Shown here: in pieces, positions 34,801-45,867 of the stretch
Layout of the letters: the number at the start of each line of letters is the position of its first letter
How positions within the stretch are numbered: the stretch's first letter is position 1
Assembly: GCF_014646335.1 (NCBI RefSeq)
Contig: NZ_BMNG01000004.1
Location: forward strand, 438,638 to 502,637
Length of the DNA stretch: 64,000 bases
Source: Streptomyces lasiicapitis
Lineage (GTDB): Bacteria; Actinomycetota; Actinomycetes; Streptomycetales; Streptomycetaceae
Direction: 5' to 3'
The notes under the pieces: generated by a model
Seen by the model: only the letters and a program-made list of their open reading frames with translations
Told to the model about the DNA's origin: nothing
Database searches by the model: none
Translations under genes and position numbers: made by a program

Positions 34801-36864
34801 TCACGCCGCCGGGGAAGCTGCGTCGATCTCGGCGACCACGCGCAGGGCACGGTCGCGTTCGGGCTGGAGCCGCTTCTTCTCGCCCTTGGCCACCCGAGGG
34901 CTCTCGACGAAGGTGTCGATCAGGGTGACCTGTCCGAGCCACACCGGCCGGTGACTGCGATGGTGGGTGGCCTGCGGGCAGCGGGCCGAGTCACACATCC
35001 CCACCAGCGGCTTCTTGGCGTTCGGGGTGCCCGCGAGCTTGAGGCACAGCGCCTTGGACGGGTCGCGGAACCAGCAGAAGTTCGCCGCCCCGACGTGAAG
35101 CACCTTCGATAGCTTGCTCAAAAGGTTCTCCAAGTGCCGGTCATCCTCCAGAACCTTCGGATCGTGATGGGCGGCCTCGTTGAGCTGTGCATCCACATGC
35201 TGGAGTGCCTCGATCAACCCGCGGGCACCGGGACCGGTGGGCTTGCGGCCCTCCTTGAGGTCGCGGAACGCCTCCACGGTGAGCTCCATGTGCTTCTCCT
35301 GCTCTGCCTCCTCGACCTCGGTGAGGAACAGCCGCTGGGATCCGCCGGGGCGCGCGGCGATCGACAGAGCGAGTGTCCGGCGCAGCATCTGGGCGCTGAT
35401 GGGGCCGGCCGGGATGATCGGCAGACCCCGGCGCTCCCGGTTCCCCGACTCCTCCAGCCACTTCCTCATGCGGGTGAGGCTGAACGACAGGGTGACGGTG
35501 TTGAACAACGCGGTGCCGGGTGGCGCCCCCAGCCGGCGCTCAGCCAGGGCGACGGCGCGGTGCACGTCCTCGATCACGACCCACTCGTCGGGCACCCCGC
35601 CGAGCTTCTGTCCCTTGATCAACCGGCCGGCGAGCCGGTACCGGGTGCCGCCCGACTTGGTCTGGGTCTGGCGTCGGCAGCCGACGCTGAGCGCGCTGGT
35701 CACCACCAGACAGGCGGAAAGAACGTTGGCGACCATCGACGCGACCCCGGCGTCGGACAGCGGGGCTGTCCACGGCACCAGTGCGCCGTCCTCTTCGCGG
35801 GCGATCGTGGGCGCGGTGCGTGCCCAGTAGTTTTCGAATCCCACGTCCTCGGCGAGCGCGAGCAGCTCGGGCGCGATCTTCTCACGCAGGTAATCTCCGG
35901 CGATGGTGCTGGTGCCGACCTGGTGCGCGAGGCGATACCACGCGAGGTCTTTGAGGGGCGCGAGGTCACCGGTGCTGATGCGCAGGATGTCGGCTCGGCC
36001 GTCGGCCTGCGGTAACGGCACGCGATCGGCGTGCATCTGGGCGATCAGGTGCTTCAAGTCCGGGACGTGGGTCAGCGTGGCACGCGGGAGGTCCTTCGTC
36101 GTGGCCGCGTCCTTGCGGACCCTCTCGACGAGGTCGGCGAGGTGCGGCCCGACCGTGTTGACCAGGTAGAGGCAGGTGGCCAGCACAGGCTGGAGGAGGT
36201 GATCGGGTACCGAGGGGGTGCGATTGGCCCGCAGCCACGTGCCGCCGACGACCTTGATCGTGCTCTGGCCGTCCCACGGGACGAAACCCGCCAGGTAGCT
36301 GTCCGTGGACAGCAAGTCGCCGTACAGCGTGATCAGTTGGACGACGCGGACGCTCTCGGCCAACGTCTCGGGCTCCGCCTGGACCGGTGCTGCATCCGGC
36401 TTGGGGACGTACCACTGTTCCTCGGCGGCGAATCTGTCGCAGTGCTCCTGCGTGACCTCATCCAGAGAGGTGATCCCGTTCGCGGTGAGCCAGTTGAACC
36501 ACGCGGTGAACCTTCTCAGGAAGCGGTTGCAGGTACGGGGACTGCGGTTCTTGCGCAGCGCGAGGGCACACTCCAGCACGCTGTCGTGCTGTGGGGCGAG
36601 CAGCGCGATCAGGATCTCCTTGGCGACCACACGCCACTTCGGGTCCACGATCTTGAAGAAGTTCCAGGTCAGCTCGTGCCGTTTGATGGACCGGGGCTTG
36701 TCGGCCAGGCCCCGCATGTCCCACAGGTCATCCTCGAACCGCGAGCGTACGGAGCCGGGCAGCAGAGCCATGCCGATGGCCTCGTGGACGTAGCAGCCGG
36801 CGAAAGCGGAGACGGGCCGGCGGGTGATCGAGGCCGGGGCCCGCAGAGGGCGGGGGAGCTTCAT
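34801..36864 (-). CDS. TnpB-like tyrosine recombinase, probably catalytically defective
   Basis: A 687-residue integrase-like protein of the Tn554-type recombinase trio. The N-terminal region has a core-binding domain (KNRSPRTCNRFLRRFTAWFN). The C-terminal half has ISAQMLRRTLALSIA and a Cys-rich tail (MCDSARCPQATHH). Two catalytic blocks expected of the family are not found. The stretch ACLVVTSALSVGCRR lacks the T/S-G-M-R-x-x-E box with the first Arg. LALSIAARPGGSQRLFL appears to skip the H-x-x-x-x-x-x-x-Y segment, as if deleted between two ARPGG repeats. The ATG overlaps the preceding fragment by ATGA. Confidence 0.75.
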   Translation of the reverse strand: MKLPRPLRAPASITRRPVSAFAGCYVHEAIGMALLPGSVRSRFEDDLWDMRGLADKPRSIKRHELTWNFFKIVDPKWRVVAKEILIALLAPQHDSVLECALALRKNRSPRTCNRFLRRFTAWFNWLTANGITSLDEVTQEHCDRFAAEEQWYVPKPDAAPVQAEPETLAESVRVVQLITLYGDLLSTDSYLAGFVPWDGQSTIKVVGGTWLRANRTPSVPDHLLQPVLATCLYLVNTVGPHLADLVERVRKDAATTKDLPRATLTHVPDLKHLIAQMHADRVPLPQADGRADILRISTGDLAPLKDLAWYRLAHQVGTSTIAGDYLREKIAPELLALAEDVGFENYWARTAPTIAREEDGALVPWTAPLSDAGVASMVANVLSACLVVTSALSVGCRRQTQTKSGGTRYRLAGRLIKGQKLGGVPDEWVVIEDVHRAVALAERRLGAPPGTALFNTVTLSFSLTRMRKWLEESGNRERRGLPIIPAGPISAQMLRRTLALSIAARPGGSQRLFLTEVEEAEQEKHMELTVEAFRDLKEGRKPTGPGARGLIEALQHVDAQLNEAAHHDPKVLEDDRHLENLLSKLSKVLHVGAANFCWFRDPSKALCLKLAGTPNAKKPLVGMCDSARCPQATHHRSHRPVWLGQVTLIDTFVESPRVAKGEKKRLQPERDRALRVVAEIDAASPAA

Positions 36865-37300
36865 TCGGTGGCCTCCTCGGGCCGCAGGGGGATCTCGCTG
36901 TCGTCGCCGGCCACGTCCAGCGCGCCCTTCGCCTTCGCCTCCGTGGAGAACTTCGGCAGGATGTCGTGGGTGAGCCGGTGCGCATACGGGCCGAACACCC
37001 GCAGGTAGTGGTCGGTCGTCATCTGCTGGAACTGTCGGCCGAAGAAGGCGTCGAGCCGCAGCAGGTTCGACGCATGCCGCGGCAAGAACACCGCCAGTGG
37101 GCACAGCAGGCACACCCGCGGGCGGGCCGGGCACGGCTTCCCGGCCGGGCCATGGACTCCGGCCAGTTGGTTGGTGCAGGCCGCGGTGATCACATCGCGC
37201 TCGCCGCCGACGAGTTCGGCGATGGCGGCCGTATCCAGGCCCAGGCGCCGTACCTCGTCGGGGAAGCCAGCGGCGAACTGCGCGGCCCTCTCGCTGTGAC
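36861..37300 (-). pseudogene. TnpA-like recombinase, C-terminal fragment
   Basis: The final ~145 residues of a recombinase: FPDEVRRLGLDTAAIAELVG and the Cys-rich stretch GKPCPARPRVCLLCPLAVFL, then HASNLLRLDAFFGRQ. This is the C-terminus of the first integrase in Streptomyces recombinase trios. The N-terminal and catalytic parts are missing; at about 37300 the sequence becomes a fragment of another gene on the opposite strand. Its TGA overlaps the ATG of the TnpB-like gene, preserving the tnpA-tnpB coupling. Confidence 0.7.
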
Positions 37301-37574
37301 CTGGGCGGTTGAGGACAGCCCGCACCAGTGGGGCGTCACCGAGGTCACCCCCATCATGGTGCTCGCCCGGGTGCCCTGGCCCGACCTCGACGACCAGGCC
37401 CGGGCCGAGATGAAGGCCCTGATGTACGCGGGCCTGCCGATCGAACCCGCGGACGCGCTCGGCGTCCTCGACCACTACCTCAGCGAGGCCGACGAGCAGG
37501 TGAGCCTGCTGCGCGAACTGCGGGCAGAAATGGCCGCCGAGCACGGTCCGCACAGGGTGCTCAGCACCGCCTAG
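37290..37574 (+). pseudogene. Regulator C-terminal fragment (PadR-like)
   Basis: About 90 residues: VTPIMVLARVPWPDLDDQAR, then a helical stretch EPADALGVLDHYLSEADEQV ending in a Glu/Arg-rich coil. This resembles the C-terminal dimerisation helices of PadR-family regulators. The winged-helix N-terminus is absent; the 5' side is mobile-element DNA. The family call is tentative. It lies 51 bp before the thioesterase gene. Confidence 0.4.
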
Positions 37575-37625
37575 ACGCACTCACCCCGCGCCGTCACCGC
37601 ACGCCTCGCCCCACGGAAGAAGCCC

Positions 37626-38033
37626 GTGCACCACTACACCTACCCTTGCCCGCTGCGCTGGTCCGACGCCGACGCCTACGGACACGTCAACAACGCCCTG
37701 TTCCTTCGCTATATGGAGGAAGCGCGCACCCGGATGTTCCAGGAGATCCTGCCCGCGGACGAGGCGCAGCGTCGCCAGAAGGCGTTCGTCGTGAGCCGCG
37801 CTGCTGTCGTCTATCGAGCCGCTCTGCGCTACCGCGAAGACCCCGTCGATGTCCACGTCCGGGTTGCGCAGCACCGAGCCGCGTCCTTCGAGTTGGCTTA
37901 CGAGATCCGCGACGCCGAGCAGCTGTACGCCGAGGGCACGACAGCCATCACCGCCTACGACTTGGAAGATGGCCAGCCCCGCCGCCTCACTGAGGCTGAA
38001 CTGGCGTTCCTGGCCCGCTATACCGGGTCCTGA
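37626..38033 (+). CDS. Acyl-CoA thioesterase (4HBT hotdog fold)
   Basis: A 135-residue hotdog-fold thioesterase of the YbgC/FadM/4HBT group, which hydrolyses acyl-CoA to acid and CoA. The signature RWSDADAYGHVNNALFLRYM EEAR (written split) contains the catalytic Asp and the H-V-N-N motif near residues 13-22. Normal length, no signal peptide, cytoplasmic. Start GTG 37626. It is convergent with hypE and is the last gene before the hydrogenase cluster, without an obvious link to it. Confidence 0.9.
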   Translation: MHHYTYPCPLRWSDADAYGHVNNALFLRYMEEARTRMFQEILPADEAQRRQKAFVVSRAAVVYRAALRYREDPVDVHVRVAQHRAASFELAYEIRDAEQLYAEGTTAITAYDLEDGQPRRLTEAELAFLARYTGS

Positions 38034-38104
38034 CCACGCGGCATCGCGGACTCACTGATCCGGGACCAGGGCTGCGCCGTGGCCGCCGGATGAAACATCT
38101 CCGC

Positions 38105-39135
38105 TCAGCAGATGCGAGGAAGCTGTTCGCCCAGCGGCATGTCCAGGATCCGTCGCGCGCCGACCAGCGTGCGCAGGCCGACCCGGCCGGCGGGCCCCGG
38201 CCCGGCTTCGCCGATGCGTACCGCGGAGCTGCCTTCGGGAAGGGTGTGCAGCGCGGCGAGCGCGTAGTCGGCCGATTCCGGTGCGACGAATGCCAGGAAG
38301 CAGCCTTCGTTGGCGACCGTCAGGGGGTCGAGGCCCAGCAAGTCGCAGGCGGCGGCGACCGGTTCGGGCACGGGGACGGCGGCCTCGTCGATCTCGACGG
38401 ACACGGCGGCGTCGCGGGCGATCTCGTTGAGGGCCGCAGCGATCCCTCCACGGGTGGGGTCGCGCAGGGTGTGGACGCCGCTGCCGCACGGACTGAGCGC
38501 CGCCACCAGTCGGTGCAGGGGACGCGTGTCCGAGGCGATGTCGGCTTCGAACCCCAGGTCCTCGCGGGTGGAGAGGACGGCTGTGCCGTGCAGGCCCACG
38601 GGCCCGGACAGCAGGACGGCGTCGCCGGGGCGAGCGCGGGCCGCGGACGGTGTGAGCCCTCGAATGCGGCGGCCGATCCCGGTGGTGTTGAGGAACAGCC
38701 GGTCGGCCGCGCCGCGCCCGACCACCTTGGTGTCTCCGGTGACGACGGGCACCGGCACGTCATGTGCCGCCTTGCCGGCCGAGGTGAGCGCGGCCCGAAG
38801 GTCGTCGAGGGGCAGTCCCTCCTCAGCGATCACGGCGAGGCTCAGCGCCAGCGGCAGCGCCCCGCGCATGGCGAGATCGTTGACGGTCCCGTGCACGGCG
38901 AGGGAGCCGATGTCGCCGCCGGGGAAGGACAGCGGGCTGACCACGAAGGAGTCGGTGGAGATGACGAGGTCGGGCTGGGACGGCAGCAGCGCGGCATCCT
39001 CGAGAGCGCCGCCCGCCGGGCTGCCGAGCGCGGGCAGCACGAGGTCTTCCAGTAGCTCGGCGGTGAGCCGCCCGCCCGCTCCGTGCCCGAGCAGGAGTCG
39101 TGCGCGCTCATGGTGGGGGATGGGGCAGTCGAGGT

Positions 39136-39139
<4 letters not shown>
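38105..39139 (-). CDS. hypE: Hydrogenase maturation protein HypE
   Basis: A 344-residue carbamoyl dehydratase. HypE takes a carbamoyl group from HypF on its C-terminal Cys and dehydrates it with ATP to a thiocyanate, the source of the cyanide ligands of the NiFe site. The protein ends with the diagnostic PRIC, Cys344 being the acceptor. PurM-like ATP-binding motifs are seen in LLLGHGAGGRL, STDSFVVSPLSFPGGDIG and LRDPTRGGIAAALNE. The start overlaps the hypD stop by 4 bases. It is the last gene of the hydB-to-hypE operon. Confidence 0.95.
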
Positions 39140-40235
<1,096 letters not shown>

Positions 40236-40239
<4 letters not shown>

Positions 40240-40946
40240 GTCTCGCTCACGGGCTGGTTCAGGTCGATACGTACGTCGACGACTCCTTCCACCGCGCGGC
40301 TCGCGCGGGCGAGTACGGGGACGAGCGCCGTGTCCCGCAGGGTGCCGCCGAGCGTGACGACGCCCTCTTGGACGCGCACGTCGACCTGCGTTTCCGGGGG
40401 CAGCGAGGACAGGACGGTGCGGCGTATCTCGGCGGCGATGTCCTCGTCGGGGCGCAGGAACACCTTGAGCAGGTCGCTGCGGCTCACCACGCCTTGCAGC
40501 AGCCCGGAGGCGTCGACGACCGGCAGGTGCTTGACGCGCCGCCGGGCCATGATGCGCGCGGCCACGGCCAGCGTGGCGTCGGCGTGCACGGACACGGCCG
40601 GACTGGTCATCAGCTCGCCCGCGGTGATCGCGCCCGCCTTGGCCATGTCGGACAGGCGCCGCAGCACGTCGTACCGCGTCGGATCGGCGTCGCGGAACTC
40701 CTCCTTGGGCAGCAGATCCGCCTCGGACACGACGCCTATGACCCGGCCCTCGCCTTCGAGAACCGGCAGCGAACTGACCTTCCACATGTCGATGAGCTCG
40801 ACGATCTCCTTGAAGGGCGCGTCCCGGCCGACGGCGATGACGGTGTGGGTCATCACGTCGCTCACGTGGTACGGGGAGTCCTCGCGCGGCAGATCCGGGT
40901 GCGCGGACTCGGCTGTGGGGGACTGGTCGTGCGGTGCGTCAGTCAT
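40236..40946 (-). CDS. CBS-pair and BON domain protein
   Basis: A 236-residue cytoplasmic protein with two CBS domains (about residues 25-85 and 105-165; DVMTHTVIAVGRDAPFKEIV and ELMTSPAVSVHADATLAVAA) followed by a BON domain (residues 175-232, VDVRVQEGVVTLGGTLRD). CBS pairs bind adenosine nucleotides. Such proteins are frequent in the mycobacterial DosR and streptomycete hypoxia sets. It is embedded between the hydrogenase large subunit (8-bp overlap) and hypD (4-bp overlap). This suggests an energy-charge or nucleotide-sensing role tied to hydrogenase. A paralogue lies at 46980-47711. Confidence 0.9.
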
Positions 40947-42288
40947 CGGTGCCTCCGTTGGTGCGGACGACGGTGAGGTCGAGGAAGTGCGTGGAGCAGG
41001 AGATGCACGGGTCGTGGTTGCGGATCGTCCGCTCGCACAGGTCCGTGAGCTCGGCGTCGCTGAGGTCGGCCCCGGCGATCGCCCGCGTCGCCGTCCGGCG
41101 CAGGTCGTCCTCGATCGCGCCCTGGTTCTGCGCGGTGGGCGGGACGAGCAGGGCGTCGGTGACGGTGCCGTCGGCCGCCAGGGCGTAGCGGTGGTAGAGC
41201 AGCCCGCGTGGGGCTTCGGTCGCCCCGTGCCCGGTGCCCGCGACGGGCGGCACCTCGACGAAGGGGCGGGACGGCGGCTCGTACGTCTCGATGATGCGCA
41301 GCGCCTCGCCGACCGCGTACACGATCTCCACGGCCCGTACGAGGATGGAGCGGTACGGATTGTGGCACGCCACGCCGTCGTAGGGGTCGCCGAGCCCGGC
41401 TGCACGGGCCGCCTCCACCGCTGTGCGCGACAGCCAGCGCCCGCTGATCGCGAACCGGGCGAGCGAGCCGGTGAGATGACGCCGGCCGTCGAGACGGGAG
41501 TGCAGGGCCGTCGAGTGCGCCACCTGCTCCTCGCGGACGCGCAGCGGGAAGTCGTACAGCGGGAAGGTGTTGAAGGAGCCGTCCGGGCGCAGCACGGCCG
41601 GTGTGCCCGACTCGATGGCGTACGTGCCGGGGGCCGCCAGCGCAAGGAAGTCCGCGTCCACCTCGGCGTCGGGGAAGTCGAAGCCCGCCACCCAGCGCAC
41701 GGTGTCCCACGCGTCGTCCAGGGCTCGCGTCAGCCGCTGGGCCAGCGGGCGCAGTTCGGCGCGGGTGGGCGCGCGGTGGAAGCCGCCGAGGCGCACGTTC
41801 ACGGGGTGGATGGCGCGGCCGCCGAGGAGTTCGAGGAGCGCGTTGCCCGCCTGCTTCAGGCGCAGGCCGCGCTCCACGTCCGCGCGCCGGGTGCGGGCCA
41901 GGTCGATGGCGCCGTCACAGCTCAGGAAGTCCGGCGCGTGCAGCAGATAGATGTGCAGGGCCTGGCTCTCGATCCACTCGCCGCAGTACAGCAGCCGACG
42001 CAGCGCACCGATCTCCTCCGGTACCCGCACCCCGCAGGCGTCTTCGACGGCCGCGCAGGCACTCAGCTGGTAGGCCACCGGGCAGATCCCGCACACGCGG
42101 GCGGTGATGTCCGGCGGCTCGGTGTGGGCGCGGCCGCGCAGCAGCGCCTCGAAGAAGCGCGGCGGCTCGTAGATGTTCAGTTGTGCCTCGGCGACCGCAC
42201 CGTCGTGCACGCGCAGGCGCAAAGCGCCCTCGCCCTCGACCCGGGACAGCGAGCCGACGTGCAGGACGCGCGATCCACGGTGCGTCAC
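40939..42288 (-). CDS. hydA: [NiFe] hydrogenase large (catalytic) subunit, group 3b type
   Basis: A 449-residue subunit binding the NiFe centre. The N-terminal L1 motif is [11 protein letters not shown] (Cys66, Cys69) and the C-terminal L2 motif is [14 protein letters not shown] (Cys428, Cys431, His434). About 15 residues follow His434 and would be removed by the maturation protease encoded at 53413-53913. The short length and the fused gene order HydB-HydG-HydD-HydA fit cytoplasmic bidirectional NAD(P)-linked group 3b enzymes. The start GTG 42288 overlaps the small-subunit stop. Known relatives (Mycobacterium Hyh) oxidise NAD(P)H to H2 in hypoxia. Confidence 0.95.
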   Translation of the reverse strand: MTHRGSRVLHVGSLSRVEGEGALRLRVHDGAVAEAQLNIYEPPRFFEALLRGRAHTEPPDITARVCGICPVAYQLSACAAVEDACGVRVPEEIGALRRLLYCGEWIESQALHIYLLHAPDFLSCDGAIDLARTRRADVERGLRLKQAGNALLELLGGRAIHPVNVRLGGFHRAPTRAELRPLAQRLTRALDDAWDTVRWVAGFDFPDAEVDADFLALAAPGTYAIESGTPAVLRPDGSFNTFPLYDFPLRVREEQVAHSTALHSRLDGRRHLTGSLARFAISGRWLSRTAVEAARAAGLGDPYDGVACHNPYRSILVRAVEIVYAVGEALRIIETYEPPSRPFVEVPPVAGTGHGATEAPRGLLYHRYALAADGTVTDALLVPPTAQNQGAIEDDLRRTATRAIAGADLSDAELTDLCERTIRNHDPCISCSTHFLDLTVVRTNGGTDD

Positions 42289-43040
42289 GGCCGTAACTCC
42301 TCTTCGAAGGCAGGGGCGTTGAAGGTGCGCAGCAGGCGTTCGACGGCGCGCCGGTCCAGGCCGTCGCGGCGCAGCAGCGGGATCAGGGCGTGCAGGTTCG
42401 CCGTGCCGGAGGGGCCGAAGCAGCCGTAGCAGCCGCGACCGTAGGCCGGGCAGATCGCGCCGCAGCCCGCGTGGGTGACGGGACCGAGGCAGGGGGTGCC
42501 GTGGGCGACGGTGACGCAGACGGTTCCGCGCCGCTTGCACGCGAAGCACACGCTGTGGTTCGGAATGTCGGGCTTGCGTCCGGCGAGGTAGGCGGTGAGG
42601 ACTTCGAGGAGCTGGCCGCGGTCGACGGGGCAGCCGCGCAGCTCGAAGTCGACGGTCACGTGGGCCGACACCGGCGTGGACGTGGCGAGGGTGTCGATGT
42701 AGTCGGGGCGGGCGTAGACGGTGCGGCGGAATTCCTCGACGTCGGCGAAGTTCCGCAGGGCCTGGATGCCGCCGGCCGTCGCGCAGGCGCCGATGGCGAC
42801 GAGGCTCCGGGACTCGGCGCGTATCCGCCGTACTCGCTCGGCGTCGGCGGGTGTGGTGACCGAGCCCTCCACGAGCGCCACGTCGTACGGTCCCGGGCGG
42901 ACCGCGCTGGACGCCTCCAGGAAGTGGGCGATCTCCACCTGGCTCGCGAGGCCGAGGAGTTCGTCCTCGCAGTCCAGGAGGGTGAGCTGGCAGCCGTCGC
43001 ACGAGGCCAGCTTGAACACCGCGAGCGTGGGGGCGGACAT
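42285..43040 (-). CDS. hydD: [NiFe] hydrogenase small subunit, group 3b type
   Basis: A 251-residue electron-transfer subunit. The proximal 4Fe-4S cluster ligands begin with [16 protein letters not shown] (Cys14, Cys17). Further Cys groups are in [21 protein letters not shown] and [20 protein letters not shown] with CYGCFGP, enough for three clusters as in group 3 hydrogenases. No Tat signal is present, consistent with a soluble cytoplasmic enzyme. It overlaps hydA by 4 bases and follows hydG by 1 bp. Confidence 0.95.
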   Translation of the reverse strand: MSAPTLAVFKLASCDGCQLTLLDCEDELLGLASQVEIAHFLEASSAVRPGPYDVALVEGSVTTPADAERVRRIRAESRSLVAIGACATAGGIQALRNFADVEEFRRTVYARPDYIDTLATSTPVSAHVTVDFELRGCPVDRGQLLEVLTAYLAGRKPDIPNHSVCFACKRRGTVCVTVAHGTPCLGPVTHAGCGAICPAYGRGCYGCFGPSGTANLHALIPLLRRDGLDRRAVERLLRTFNAPAFEEELRP

Positions 43041-43041
43041 G

Positions 43042-43902
43042 TCACAACTCCCTCACCGATAGCCAGGGTTCGGCGCGGTCCCAGCCCACGACCGGTCCGT
43101 CCCGGCACAGGAGTACCGGGCCGAGCTGGCAGTGGCCGCACGTGGCCGTCGCGCAGCGCATGTTGCGCTCCAGCGAGACGCGGACGCGGTCGCCGGAGAC
43201 CCCGCGGTGCACCAGGTCGCGCGCGGTCGCCCGGATCATCGGCTCGGGCCCGCAGACGAACGCCCAACTTCTCGGCGGGTCGAAACGGGCCCGGTCCAGC
43301 AAGCGGGTGACCAGGCCGACCTCGCCGCTCCAGCCGTCGGCCGGGCGGTCGACGGTGACGCCGGTGTACGCGGTCGCCCAGCGCCGCGTCTCGTACTTGG
43401 ACAGCAGGTCGTCCGGGGTGCGGGCGCCGATCAGGACGTTGACGCGGCCGTGGCGCCGCGGCTCGGCCACCGCGTCACGGATCAGCGGACGCAGCGGCGC
43501 GAGGCCGATGCCGCCCGCCACCACGACGACGTCCTGGCCGAGCGCGCGCTCCAGCTCCCAGCCGGTGCCGTACGGGCCGCGCAGCCCCAGGACGTCACCG
43601 ACCCGCGCCGCGCACAGACCCTCGGAGACCGCGCCCACGCCGCGTACGGTGTGGGCGAGCCCGCCGGTGGTGGGAATGGAGCTCACCGAGACGGGGATCT
43701 CGCCGCGGCCGAAGCAGTGCACCATGGCGAACTGGCCCGGCACGAAGTCCGCCAGGGCCTCGGCCACGGGGTCGAGGCGGAGGGTGACTGTGTCGGGCGT
43801 CTCCGGCCAGCGGGCGATCACCCGGTACGGCACGGGCAGGCGGGGCTCCGCATGCCGTACCGCCGGTGCGGGCGGCGCTACGACGGACAGCTCAGTGGTC
43901 AT
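43042..43902 (-). CDS. hydG: Hydrogenase FAD/NAD(P)-binding subunit (gamma)
   Basis: A 286-residue ferredoxin-reductase-type subunit. The flavin domain contains [20 protein letters not shown]. The NAD(P) domain has [17 protein letters not shown] and later FVCGPEPMI. The C-terminus carries a 2Fe-2S site in [22 protein letters not shown]. It passes electrons between NAD(P)H and the hydrogenase Fe-S chain, and is related to sulfhydrogenase gamma and AsrB. ATG 43902 overlaps the preceding gene's stop by 4 bases. Confidence 0.93.
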   Translation of the reverse strand: MTTELSVVAPPAPAVRHAEPRLPVPYRVIARWPETPDTVTLRLDPVAEALADFVPGQFAMVHCFGRGEIPVSVSSIPTTGGLAHTVRGVGAVSEGLCAARVGDVLGLRGPYGTGWELERALGQDVVVVAGGIGLAPLRPLIRDAVAEPRRHGRVNVLIGARTPDDLLSKYETRRWATAYTGVTVDRPADGWSGEVGLVTRLLDRARFDPPRSWAFVCGPEPMIRATARDLVHRGVSGDRVRVSLERNMRCATATCGHCQLGPVLLCRDGPVVGWDRAEPWLSVREL

Positions 43903-44369
43903 AGCGCACTGCCGCTGCCGTAGGGGGCGTACAGGTCGAGCAGCCGGGTGCGGGCCGACTGCAGCCGGTGCGCGAGGACCTTGCCGACCCACTGGCCGAC
44001 GGCCGAGCCGAGCTGCGGATCGTGCTCGCACATCAGCCGTACCGCCGTGGCGTCGAACTCGTAGGCGCGCACTGACGTCGTCGCCTCGGCGCCGAGCTGC
44101 CACACGTACGGCGGGAACAGCCAGGACCAGCCGACCAGTTCGTCGAAGCCGATGGTCTCGATGACCGGTGACCGGCGCCCCGGCACGTGCATGTCGAGAG
44201 TGACGGTGCCGGTGCGGACGATCCAGAACCTGTCGGCGCGGGTGCCCTCTTCGAACAGCCTGGTCCCTTGGGGGATGTTGACCTCGCGGGCGATGCGCAG
44301 CAGGCGGATGCGGTGTGCCGACGGCAGGGCTTGCGTGATGCGAGTGGTGGACGTGGTCGTGGTGTTCAT
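43899..44369 (-). CDS. Cyclic nucleotide-binding domain protein
   Basis: A 156-residue single-domain CRP-like cyclic nucleotide-binding protein without a DNA-binding helix-turn-helix. The beta-roll is visible in [20 protein letters not shown] and [11 protein letters not shown], with a phosphate-cassette-like stretch [17 protein letters not shown] that lacks the classic R-x-A-T. Its gene sits inside the hydrogenase operon between hydB and hydG with 4-bp overlaps on both sides. This argues for stoichiometric production, possibly as a regulatory subunit. Ligand is unknown. Confidence 0.88.
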   Translation of the reverse strand: MNTTTTSTTRITQALPSAHRIRLLRIAREVNIPQGTRLFEEGTRADRFWIVRTGTVTLDMHVPGRRSPVIETIGFDELVGWSWLFPPYVWQLGAEATTSVRAYEFDATAVRLMCEHDPQLGSAVGQWVGKVLAHRLQSARTRLLDLYAPYGSGSAL

Positions 44370-45601
44370 GGCTGTGGTCCCCTGTCGTGGTGCGCCGACC
44401 CGTCGTCGTGCGCCGTGTGCTGGTCGTCGGCCGCAGCGTCGCGCTCGGCTGCCAGCGCGGCGACCTCCTCGGTGATGTCGATCCCGGCCGGGCACCACGT
44501 GATGCAGCGCCCGCAGCCCACACAGCCGCCGCTGCCGAACTGGTCGTGCCAGGTGGAGAGTTTGTGGGTGAGCCACTGGCGGTAGCGGCTGCGGGTGGAG
44601 GCGCGGACCGGTCCGCCGTGCAGGAGGGAGAAGTCCAGATCGAAGCAGGAGTCCCAGTGCTGCCACCGCTCGGTGTGGTCCCCGGTGAGGTCGGTGACCT
44701 CCTCGGTGGTGGTGCAGAAGCATGTGGGGCAGACCATGGTGCAGTTGGCGCAGGTGAGGCAGCGCGACGCGATGCCGTCCCAGCGGTCGGCGGCCAGGCT
44801 CTCGCCCATCAGCGCCCGTAGGTCGAGCGGGGGCAGCGAGCGGCCCATGTGCTCCCTGGCCGCGTCCACCGCCCCGCGCGCCACGGACTCGGTCGTCAGG
44901 TCCGCGGACCGGTGCGGCACGCCGTCGAGCAGCCGTGCTCCTTCTTCACTGCCCACGCGTACGAAGAACCGGTGGCCGTCGTCGTCGACGACCTCGGTGA
45001 GCGCCAGGTCGAAGCCACCGTCGGCCGCGGGGCCGCCGCTGGCCGACACGCAGAAGCAGGTCGCGCCGGGCTCGGTGCACTCTGCGGCTATCAGCAGTGC
45101 CCCCCTCCGGCGCTGCCGGTAGCCGCGGTCCGGGAACGGCGTAGCCCCTGCCCGAGCGGAGTCGAGAGCCCGGGGAGGCCTGCCGGCCAGGACGCGGTCC
45201 TGGATCGCGATGGCCCGCAGGTCGCATGGCCGGACTCCGAGGAATGCGTATGTGCGCGACTCGGGTTGGGTCTCGGTGAACGTCGGAACGCCGTCCGGCC
45301 CGCGTCGAGCGCTCCAGAGCTGTTCGCGCTGGGGGTGCAGGAAGGCCTTCCACGACTGCGGTCCGGCGCTGTGCGCGAACGCGGCCCCGTCCTCACGGGG
45401 CGTCAGGCGGTAGCGCCCGGCGTCGAGTTCGACGCCCCAGCCGAACGGGAGATCCTCGGCGGACGTCAGCTCGGCGAGGACGACGGCGCCGTCGCGGACC
45501 GTCGGGCCCACGACCGTGCGGCCGCCTGCCACCAGAGCGGCCACCAGGGCGGCGAGACCTTGCCGGTCGAGCACCGCTGTGGCTTGGGTGATGGCGCCCA
45601 T
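44366..45601 (-). CDS. hydB: Hydrogenase iron-sulfur subunit (beta)
   Basis: A 411-residue ferredoxin-type subunit, related to sulfhydrogenase beta and anaerobic sulfite reductase A. Two 4Fe-4S motifs are clear: [14 protein letters not shown] (around residue 300) and [14 protein letters not shown] (around residue 375). An extra [11 protein letters not shown]ys pair sits mid-protein. The His/Asp-rich tail may bind metal. It links the flavin subunit to the small subunit. ATG 45601 is preceded by GAGGAGGA. This is the first gene of the hydB-cNMP-hydG-hydD-hydA-CBS-hypD-hypE operon. A palindromic box lies 96 bp upstream. Confidence 0.93.
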   Translation of the reverse strand: MGAITQATAVLDRQGLAALVAALVAGGRTVVGPTVRDGAVVLAELTSAEDLPFGWGVELDAGRYRLTPREDGAAFAHSAGPQSWKAFLHPQREQLWSARRGPDGVPTFTETQPESRTYAFLGVRPCDLRAIAIQDRVLAGRPPRALDSARAGATPFPDRGYRQRRRGALLIAAECTEPGATCFCVSASGGPAADGGFDLALTEVVDDDGHRFFVRVGSEEGARLLDGVPHRSADLTTESVARGAVDAAREHMGRSLPPLDLRALMGESLAADRWDGIASRCLTCANCTMVCPTCFCTTTEEVTDLTGDHTERWQHWDSCFDLDFSLLHGGPVRASTRSRYRQWLTHKLSTWHDQFGSGGCVGCGRCITWCPAGIDITEEVAALAAERDAAADDQHTAHDDGSAHHDRGPQP

Positions 45602-45696
45602 GGAGTCCTCCTCGCCGCGTGTGGTGCGCGGGTCCCGTCGCCATGCGCCGGGCAGTTCATCCACGACCAGAGTCGGGGGAGCGGGCCCGGCAGGGC

Positions 45697-45714
45697 AGGG
45701 GCCGTTCGGGCCGG
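45697..45714. promoter_or_regulatory. Hypoxia-type palindrome upstream of the hydrogenase operon
   Basis: AGGGGCCGTTCGGGCCGG matches the perfect box at 53950-53967 at 14 of 18 positions. It is centred about 104 bp before the hydB ATG in a 266-bp gene-free gap. Inferred DevR/OsdR-type binding site. Confidence 0.55.
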
Positions 45715-45867
45715 GCGGAGGGCCGGTGGGGTGGATACCGGAGCCGGACGGGCCCACGCACGGGCCGTGGGGCTGTGCCGAGGTGGTCGGCGGGGACGTG
45801 GCCCGACCTGACCGATGTCGTGCCCATCGCTCAAGTCGGGCCTGGTGCGTCAACCCGGGCCGTGGGA

